A stretch of DNA of 64,000 nt, from contig CADCFG010000020.1 of the NCBI GenBank assembly GCA_902800625.1, forward strand, positions 1 to 64,000, written 5' to 3'. This DNA is from an uncultured Eubacteriales bacterium. Lineage in GTDB: Bacteria > Bacillota > Clostridia > Christensenellales > Aristaeellaceae. A program made the translations under genes and the position numbers. The notes below the pieces were generated by a model. It made no database searches. It had not been told where the DNA came from and worked only from the letters and a program-made list of their open reading frames with translations. Numbering within the stretch: the first letter of the stretch is position 1; each line of letters begins with the position of its first letter. Positions 58,179-64,000 of this stretch are shown here, piece after piece.

Positions 58179-59186
58179 CCTTCCCATCGACTCTCCCTCC
58201 ATCAATTCGGAGGGGATGAGCACGGGGTCGCGCAGGGAAGTGGCGGGGTGGACGATGTGGTCGATGAGCCGCTTGGCTGCTTCCCGGCCCATGGCGTCGC
58301 TGTCCTGGCGCACGGTGGTCAGCCGGGGATGCAGCGCCTGCATGGAGCGCACGCCGTCGTAACCGGCCAGGGAAATGTCTTCCGGCACCCGAAACCCCAT
58401 TTCCCGCAGGGTTTCCAGCGCACCGATGTAGGCGGCGTCGTCGGGCATGAGGATGCAGGTGGGCCTGTCCTTCCGATTGAGCAGCGTCTCGATGACGGGC
58501 CGGATGCTCTCCGGGTCGTCATAGCGGCCCTGGGCCACATAGCCTTCCGGGATGGCCAGGCCGTGGTATTCCATGGCCCGCTTGAAGCCCCGGATGCGGT
58601 TTTCGGTCACCAGGGAGTTGCGCTGGCCGTGGATATAGGCGATGCGCCGGTGCCCCAGCGATACGGCCCGGTCCACCAGTATGTGGATGCCGTTCAGGTT
58701 GTCGGAGATGATGGAGGGGTGGCTGGAAAACATGTGGTCGATGGTGACGCAGGGGATGCCGCTCTCCACCAGCTCGGCCACTTCCCTGGAATAAAAGTCC
58801 ACGCAGGCCAGGCACACGCCGTCCACGTTGCGATAGCGGCAGTGCTCCAGATAGGTCATCTCCATGGTGCCGATGTTGTGGTTGATGAAGGTGATGTCAT
58901 AGCCCTGGCGCTCGGATTCGGCCTTGAAGGCGTTGAGCACCGCGGCGAAGAAGGGGTGGGTCAGGCCGGAAATGTTGTCGTCCACAAACAGCACGCCCAG
59001 GTTGTAGCTGCGGTTCGTCTTCAGCGCCCGGGCCAGGGCGTTGGGGCGATAGCCGATCTCCCGGGCCGCCTCCATCACCTGGCGGCGCGTGGCTTCGCTG
59101 ATGTCGGGATAGCCGTTGAAGACCTTGCTGACGGTGGATATGGACAGGCCGCAGCTGCGCGCGACATCCTTGATGGTGACGGACAT
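58164..59186 (-). CDS. LacI-family transcriptional regulator
   Basis: A 340-residue regulator. N-terminal HTH with VTIKDVARSCGLSISTVSKVFNG and hinge helix RPNALARALKT, followed by a periplasmic-binding-type sugar domain (GVLFVDDNISG..., ending in PSELMEGES). A promoter (59230-59258) and a candidate operator at 59211-59219 suggest autoregulation. Plausible targets are the sugar ABC transporter genes from 61.7 kb or the GH3 gene, but no direct link is shown. GGAGG precedes the ATG. Confidence 0.92.
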   Translation of the reverse strand: MSVTIKDVARSCGLSISTVSKVFNGYPDISEATRRQVMEAAREIGYRPNALARALKTNRSYNLGVLFVDDNISGLTHPFFAAVLNAFKAESERQGYDITFINHNIGTMEMTYLEHCRYRNVDGVCLACVDFYSREVAELVESGIPCVTIDHMFSSHPSIISDNLNGIHILVDRAVSLGHRRIAYIHGQRNSLVTENRIRGFKRAMEYHGLAIPEGYVAQGRYDDPESIRPVIETLLNRKDRPTCILMPDDAAYIGALETLREMGFRVPEDISLAGYDGVRSMQALHPRLTTVRQDSDAMGREAAKRLIDHIVHPATSLRDPVLIPSELMEGESMGRNALV

Positions 59187-59210
59187 GGGATAACCTCCTC
59201 GGGAACTCTA

Positions 59211-59219
59211 AAACGGTTT
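59211..59219. promoter_or_regulatory. Candidate LacI-type operator
   Basis: AAACGGTTT (AAAC-G-GTTT) placed a few bases past the predicted lacI transcription start. A second near copy, AAACGGTTC, is at 59352-59360. Confidence 0.45.
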
Positions 59220-59229
59220 CGTCCTACTG

Positions 59230-59258
59230 AGTATAGCGGATATTTTCGGAAAATGCAA
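59230..59258 (-). promoter_or_regulatory. lacI promoter
   Basis: Minus strand TTGCAT (59253-59258), 17-base spacer, TATACT (59230-59235). Confidence 0.78.
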
Positions 59259-59457
59259 GGGAAGATTTGGAGAGGGCCGGAGGGCGCTGCCGGGAATGCC
59301 TGCTGTGAAGCAAGGGCATGGACAACGCCCCTGGCGGACGGCGCAACTGGAAAACGGTTCCCGCGCCGTGCGAAGTCCGTTTTTTGTCTTTATTCCCGGT
59401 GCTACCTGGCGGGCGCGGCTCATAAATAATCCCACGCTTGAAGGGAGGACGGATGAG

Positions 59458-61644
59458 ATGCAGAGAAGGATGGAGCGCGTGGGCGCGATGGGGCGCGGTA
59501 TGGACTGGGAGGCCGGGGCGGCGCTGGCGAGGCGGCTGCTGGGCTGGGCGGCGCTGGCAGGGGCGATGTTCCTCATGTGCCAGGCGCGCACGGCGCTGGC
59601 GGCCCCCTTCGCCATGGCCTTCCTGGCGGCGGGGCTGCTGACCGGCAAGGCCACGGCGGCGCTGCTGGCGGGCTGCGTGGCGGGGGCCTTGCGCGGCTCC
59701 ATCCGGGATTTCGACCTTCGGCTGCCCATCGGCGCGGCCATCGCGCTGGGCGGCAGCATCGCCTGGGACGCCGCGTCGCCCGCGCTCTTAAGGGCCATGA
59801 CCCGGGACACCCGCGCGGGCAGGGCGCTTCGGCGGGTCGCTTCGCTGCTGACCGGCCGGGACGAGGGAGCCTTCGCGACCCCCGCGCCCAACCGGCTGGC
59901 GCGCTCGCCGAACGGGGCGGCGGGCGCGGCGCTGGCGGGTCTGGCGGTGCTGGTTCCCGGGCTTGTGCTGATGGGAGAGGGGCTGTCCCTCCCGGCGGCG
60001 GCGGAGGTGACGGCGGCCTCGGTGGCGGCGGTGGCCGCGACGCCATTTTATATGGAAGCGATGGATGGCGGCCTGGCGCCCCGGCGGCTGACGGCGGAGA
60101 TGCGCGCCGGGTGGTGGCTGATGGCGGCGGCGCTGTGCGGGGGACTGGCGAGGCTGTCCCCGGCGCTGTCGGCGTGCCTGGGCGGCGCGCTGGCGATGGG
60201 GCTGCACCCCGCCGGGGCGCTGGCGGGCGCGGCCTTCGGCGGGGCGGCGGCGGTCTGCGCTGGGGAGCCGCGGCTCGTGGCGCTGCTGGCCGCGGGCGGT
60301 GCGGCGGCGCAGATCTGTTCCAAATACAGTCGGCCGGGCCGGGCGGCAGCAGGCGGCGCGGCAATGCTGGCGGCGGGGCTGCTGATGAACCTGAAGCCGG
60401 TGATCTGGGCGGGCGCGCTGGCGGGAGTGGCGCTGGCGGCGCTGCCCCTGCCGGGGGACTGGGTGCGGCTGCTGATGCGTCTGGCCCGGCCGGAGGAACC
60501 CGGCGATCCCCTGCGGCTGGCGGCATTGGAGCGCCGTCGCGCAGAAGGGAAGCTGAGGGCCCTGGGCGCGGCCTTCGGCGAGCTGGCCGAGGGCTACCTG
60601 CGCCCGGTGACATTGCCCGACGAGCAGGCGCTGACCCGGCGGCTGCGGGGGCGGCTGTGCGCGGGCTGCGGCGACTATGGCGAATGCTGGGCGGGGGAGC
60701 GCAACCGCGGCGCACGCTTTCTGTGCGACCTGATCGCCCGGGCGGCGGTGCAGCCGGAGGACGCGCCGATCTTTGGCGAGGGGGTGACGCCGGAGCTGCT
60801 GCGCCGGTGCCGCAGGGGGCGGCTGCTGGCGGAGCGTACCGAGGATTTGTTGGAGGACTTTGCCCGAACCCGGCGCGCGGAGCTTCGGCGCGGGGCTGAA
60901 AATCGGCTGGTGTCGGCCCAATTCATGCAGGCCCGGGGGCTGCTGGAGGCCCTGGCGGCGGGGCTGGCGCGGCCCGTGCGCAGAGAGAGGCCCCGGCTGC
61001 GGGTGGCGCATGGCGCGGCCTGCGCGTCGGGCAAGGCGGGGGAGATGAGCGGCGACAGCCACCTGGTGTGCATGCTCGACGAACGGCGACTGCTGGCGCT
61101 GGTGTCCGACGGCATGGGCAGCGGCCCCGCCGCCGCCGAGGAGAGCGCCCTGGCGGCGCGGCTGCTGGGGCGGTTCCTGCGGGCCGGGGCGGGCGTGGGC
61201 CTGGCGGTGGAGACGGTGAACGCGCTGCTCCTGAACCGGGGCGGCGAGGACATGTTCGCCACGGCGGACATATTGGTGCTCAACCTGGTCACCGGCGAGG
61301 CGGAGCTGACGAAGCTGGCGGCCTGCCCCACGTTCATCGCCCGGGGCGGCGAGGCGATGCGGGTGGAGGGCGGCCGGCTGCCCCTGGGCATACTGGAGCG
61401 GGTGCGGCCGGAGCCCGTCCGCACGCGGCTGGTGCCGGGGGACAGGGTGCTCATGGTCAGCGACGGCGTGGCGGATGCTGCCGGACCCGAGGCGCTGGAG
61501 GCGCTGCTGCTGGACGGCGCGGGGGAGGACCCTGCCCGCCTGGCCGAGCGTGCCCTGGACATCGCCGGCTCCGCCTGCGAGGGAGGAAGGCGGGACGACA
61601 TGACGGCGGTGTGCCTGGTGGTCAGCGACGCAGTGAATCAGTGA
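59458..61644 (+). CDS. spoIIE: Stage II sporulation protein E (SpoIIE) phosphatase
   Basis: A 728-residue protein with about ten hydrophobic helices (residues about 20-320), a middle regulatory region including CAGCGDYGECW, and a C-terminal PP2C-type phosphatase with ALVSDGMGSGPAAAEES near residue 550 and VLMVSDGVADAAG and RRDDMTAVCLVV. In Bacillus SpoIIE dephosphorylates SpoIIAA at the septum to activate sigma-F. The start at 59458 follows GGGAGG nine bases upstream; earlier in-frame ATGs lack support. GC content is extreme even for this window. Its presence implies descent from, or membership of, a spore-forming lineage. Confidence 0.92.
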   Translation: MQRRMERVGAMGRGMDWEAGAALARRLLGWAALAGAMFLMCQARTALAAPFAMAFLAAGLLTGKATAALLAGCVAGALRGSIRDFDLRLPIGAAIALGGSIAWDAASPALLRAMTRDTRAGRALRRVASLLTGRDEGAFATPAPNRLARSPNGAAGAALAGLAVLVPGLVLMGEGLSLPAAAEVTAASVAAVAATPFYMEAMDGGLAPRRLTAEMRAGWWLMAAALCGGLARLSPALSACLGGALAMGLHPAGALAGAAFGGAAAVCAGEPRLVALLAAGGAAAQICSKYSRPGRAAAGGAAMLAAGLLMNLKPVIWAGALAGVALAALPLPGDWVRLLMRLARPEEPGDPLRLAALERRRAEGKLRALGAAFGELAEGYLRPVTLPDEQALTRRLRGRLCAGCGDYGECWAGERNRGARFLCDLIARAAVQPEDAPIFGEGVTPELLRRCRRGRLLAERTEDLLEDFARTRRAELRRGAENRLVSAQFMQARGLLEALAAGLARPVRRERPRLRVAHGAACASGKAGEMSGDSHLVCMLDERRLLALVSDGMGSGPAAAEESALAARLLGRFLRAGAGVGLAVETVNALLLNRGGEDMFATADILVLNLVTGEAELTKLAACPTFIARGGEAMRVEGGRLPLGILERVRPEPVRTRLVPGDRVLMVSDGVADAAGPEALEALLLDGAGEDPARLAERALDIAGSACEGGRRDDMTAVCLVVSDAVNQ

Positions 61645-61679
61645 AGGCCGTTTCAAGGACCGCTTGATTTAATTTCTTC

Positions 61680-61708
61680 TTTACACAACCCCATTGATAT
61701 GCTATAAT
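61680..61708 (+). promoter_or_regulatory. Promoter of the sugar ABC transporter operon
   Basis: TTTACA (61680-61685), 17-base spacer, TATAAT (61703-61708), 37 bases before the binding-protein start, which has AGGAGG. Confidence 0.85.
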
Positions 61709-61744
61709 ATACGTGGCAATCAATAAAAACAGGAGGTTTACCCC

Positions 61745-63001
61745 ATGAAAAAGATCGCTGCTCTGATCCTGGCCATGCTGCTGGCCTTCGGCTGCTGCGC
61801 CGCCTTCGCCGAGGGCGACGAGATCACGCTGGATGTCATCATCTGCCAGTACGGTCCCAACACGCAGGAATGGTTCCTGGGCTCCGGCATGGACGGCACC
61901 AACTTCGTGGACAAGTTCGAGGCCGAGAACCCCGGCATCAAGCTGAACCTGGACGTGGTGTCCTGGAACGACGTGTATACCGAGGTTTCCACCCGCATCT
62001 CCAACAACAATGCTCCTGACATCCTGAACATCGACGTGTTCGCGAACTACGCGGCGGACGGCCTGCTGCTGCCCGTGAGCGACTATTGCCCGGAGGAGCT
62101 GTTCAACGACTTCTTCCCCTCCTTCATCGCCCAGAGCGTGATCGACGACACCGTGTGGGCCGTGCCGGACCTGGCTTCCGCCCGCGCGCTGTACGTGAAC
62201 CGCGACATCCTGGACGAGGTCGGCATCGACATCCCCACCACCTGGGCCGAGCTCGAGGACGCCTGCCAGGCCATCCTGGACTTCTATGAGGGCGATGTCT
62301 ATCCCTGGGGCATCGACATGACCACCGACGAAGGCCAGGCCGCCTTCTCCTACTATGTGTGGAACAACGACGGCGGCTTCGTGGACGCCGACGGCAACGT
62401 CGCCCTGAACAGCGACGCCAACGTCGAGGCCATCGAGTATGCCGTTGGCCTTTACAACAAGGGCTTCACCAATCCCAACCCCGCCACCCAGACCCGCTAC
62501 GACCTGCAGGATATGTTCGGCGCCGGCAAGCTGGCCATGGTCATCGCCCCGAACCAGCTGCCCAGCTACCTGTCCGACAAGGGCTATGAGGTGAACTGGG
62601 AGACCGCCGCGCTGCCCGTGAACGAGGGCAAGACCCCCGGCGCCACCGGCGTCATGGACCGCATCATGGCCTTCAAGGACGACGAGTATCCGGACCAGGC
62701 CAAGCGCAACGAGGCCATCGGCAAGTTCCTCACCTTCTTCTATGCGCCTGAGAACTATGTGGGCTGGGTCTCCATGGAGGGCTTCCTGCCCGCCGTCAAC
62801 AGCTCCGTGGCCGCGCTGGTCGAGGCCGACCCGAGCTTCGAGGCGTGGCTGGCCGTGCTCGATTCCTGCCAGTTCTATCCCACCGCGCTGGACAACTGGG
62901 ACGCCATCAAGCAGGGCGTCATCGACGTGGAGCAGCAGGCCCTGACCGGCGGCGACGTGAAGACGCTGCTGGACGACCTGCAGGCGAAGATCGCCGGCTG
63001 A
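61745..63001 (+). CDS. ABC transporter extracellular sugar-binding protein
   Basis: A 418-residue family 1 solute-binding protein. Signal peptide KKIAALILAMLLAFGCCAAFAEG; the double Cys could be a non-canonical lipidation site. FVDKFEAENPGIKLNLDVVSWNDVYTEVSTRI is the usual first-lobe pattern, with ALYVNRDILDEVGIDIPTTWAEL and FGAGKLAMVIAPNQLP typical of sugar-binding proteins. Followed by a permease gene. Likely a carbohydrate importer; the sugar is unknown. Confidence 0.92.
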   Translation: MKKIAALILAMLLAFGCCAAFAEGDEITLDVIICQYGPNTQEWFLGSGMDGTNFVDKFEAENPGIKLNLDVVSWNDVYTEVSTRISNNNAPDILNIDVFANYAADGLLLPVSDYCPEELFNDFFPSFIAQSVIDDTVWAVPDLASARALYVNRDILDEVGIDIPTTWAELEDACQAILDFYEGDVYPWGIDMTTDEGQAAFSYYVWNNDGGFVDADGNVALNSDANVEAIEYAVGLYNKGFTNPNPATQTRYDLQDMFGAGKLAMVIAPNQLPSYLSDKGYEVNWETAALPVNEGKTPGATGVMDRIMAFKDDEYPDQAKRNEAIGKFLTFFYAPENYVGWVSMEGFLPAVNSSVAALVEADPSFEAWLAVLDSCQFYPTALDNWDAIKQGVIDVEQQALTGGDVKTLLDDLQAKIAG

Positions 63002-63025
63002 TCCACGGATAATCCCAATCCCGCT

Positions 63026-63060
63026 TCCGCTCCCGACCCGATGGGGCCGGGAGCGGATTT
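63026..63060 (+). terminator. Intra-operon hairpin after the binding protein gene
   Basis: TCCGCTCCCG and CGGGAGCGGA, 10-bp arms, followed by TTT. Partial termination here would leave more binding protein than permease mRNA. Confidence 0.65.
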
Positions 63061-63070
63061 CCATTGGATT

Positions 63071-63168
63071 CAAGACAAGAGTTTGGAGTTAAGAGTTTAG
63101 AGCTTAGATTGTGGCGCCGGCGCCGACTATATCTGAACTCTAAACTCTCCACTCTGAACTCTCTACAG
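63071..63168. repeat. Inverted repeat with TTTAGAG-type arms
   Basis: AGAGTTTGGAGTTAAGAGTTT on the left pairs with AACTCTAAACTCTCCACTCT on the right; GGCGCCGGCGCC lies in the centre. Confidence 0.7.
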
Positions 63169-63182
63169 AAGGAGACCTGCCT

Positions 63183-64000
63183 ATGAACACCATACCGATC
63201 CGGCACAAGTGGGAGCCCTATCTGTGGCTGCTGCCCAGTTTGGTGCTGATGTGCGTGTTTGTCGTTTTCCCCATCGGCATCGTGTTCAAGCTGTCCGTCA
63301 GCGAAATCTCCAAATCCGGCGTGGTGAAGGGCCTGGTCGGCCTGGATAACTTCCGCGCCGCCTTTCGCGACCCCGCCTTCGGCACCGTGATGCTGAACAC
63401 CGCCATCTGGGTGGTGTCGGTGGTGGGGCTCAGCACGCTGCTGGGCTTTATCACGGCCATGGCGCTGAACGCCGAATTCTTCGGCCGCAAGGTGGCCCGC
63501 TCCATCGTGGTGTTCCCCTGGGCCACGTCCCTGGTGATCCAGGCCTCCGTGTGGAACTACATCATCAAGGGCGAGTACGGCAACCTGAACAACGTGCTTT
63601 TGAACCTGGGCATCCTCAAAAACGCCGTGAACTGGCGCGCCAGCTATCAGATCGAGTTCGCCTGGGAGTGCGGCGTGGGCATCTTCGTCACCATTCCCTT
63701 CGTGGCCTTCACGGTGCTGGCGGGCCTGCAGTCGATCGACGACGCCTATTACGAAGCCGCCACCGTGGACGGCGCGGGCTTCTGGCGCAAGCTGTGGAAC
63801 GTGACCATCCCGCTGGTGAAGCCCTCGCTGACGGTGTGCACCGTGCTGAACATCATCTACGTGTTCAATTCCTTCCCCATCATCTATACCATCACCAAGG
63901 GCGCGCCCGCCAACAAGACGGACACGATGGTCACGCTTCTGTACATGCGGGCCTTCTATGACAACCAGAAGGGCCCCGCCACGGCCATGAGCGTGATCGG
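63183..64000 (+). CDS. Sugar ABC transporter permease, partial (3' end outside window)
   Basis: An MalF/UgpA-type permease, 272 residues visible without a stop. Helix 1 is YLWLLPSLVLMCVFVVFPIGIVF; the EAA loop that contacts the ATPase is GLQSIDDAYYEAATVDGAGFWRKLWNVTIPLVKPS. AGAAGGAGA precedes the ATG. It follows the binding-protein gene and a second permease is expected downstream. Confidence 0.93.
   Translation, partial: MNTIPIRHKWEPYLWLLPSLVLMCVFVVFPIGIVFKLSVSEISKSGVVKGLVGLDNFRAAFRDPAFGTVMLNTAIWVVSVVGLSTLLGFITAMALNAEFFGRKVARSIVVFPWATSLVIQASVWNYIIKGEYGNLNNVLLNLGILKNAVNWRASYQIEFAWECGVGIFVTIPFVAFTVLAGLQSIDDAYYEAATVDGAGFWRKLWNVTIPLVKPSLTVCTVLNIIYVFNSFPIIYTITKGAPANKTDTMVTLLYMRAFYDNQKGPATAMSVI

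Overview
The window looks like a piece of chromosome from a GC-rich member of the Clostridia (Firmicutes), probably a gut-type, Christensenellales-like or related lineage; that placement is inference. It rests on dnaA-dnaN around a Bacillus-type origin, consensus parS sites, a SpoIIE phosphatase, an FtsK/SpoIIIE translocase, WalJ, AddB, RsmG, a tryptophan T-box leader and near-consensus sigma-A promoters (TTGACA-17-TATAAT type) with strong Shine-Dalgarno sites. Coding DNA is very GC-rich, so long antisense shadow frames are common.

Left part (1-12 kb): the 5' end of a 16S rRNA gene on the minus strand with its promoter; a solute-binding-like protein; an overlapping run of AI-2E-family permease, HAD hydrolase and RsmF-like methyltransferase; a DUF1508 protein; a PHP phosphatase that may be read from a leaderless mRNA, then coaD; rimO-pgsA; and a domain-permuted GH3 glycosidase. 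At 12.3-13.7 kb lies a small AT-richer island: an XRE regulator facing a DUF4230-like lipoprotein gene that is broken by a 424-bp insertion flanked by 6-bp repeats and then by REP-like hairpins.

Middle (13.7-31.7 kb): a leftward DUF5711-cvpA-ftsK group, a degenerate metallophosphoesterase, four identical parS sites spaced 59-60 bp apart, a radical SAM protein, walJ, a membrane protein with an overlapping vanX-type dipeptidase, then mnmE, dnaN, an oriC-like segment (DnaA boxes, a GC patch, TAG trios, an AT-rich stretch), dnaA, murG, and rightward dnaX with a degenerate RadC. Leftward rRNA and rightward dnaX fit bidirectional replication from about 26.3 kb.

Right part (31.8-64 kb): a ferritin-like small protein, an OmpR/PhoR-type two-component system, a NodB-like pseudoenzyme with a peptidoglycan-binding tail, TrmH-type methyltransferase, gltX, galM, an MBL hydrolase, two membrane proteins (one behind a possible attenuator leader), a HAD phosphatase, trpB2 behind a Trp T-box, addB, two SH3-domain secreted proteins, an NAD-dependent epimerase, rsmG, a TtcA-like ATPase, a possible spore-surface protein, a LacI regulator, spoIIE, and the start of a sugar ABC transporter operon that runs off the end.

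Intergenic DNA is crowded with several repeat families (MITE-like inverted repeats, a roughly 125-bp repeat in three copies, purine-rich inverted repeats, REP-like hairpins). No CRISPR array, tRNA gene, prophage or complete transposase gene was seen.
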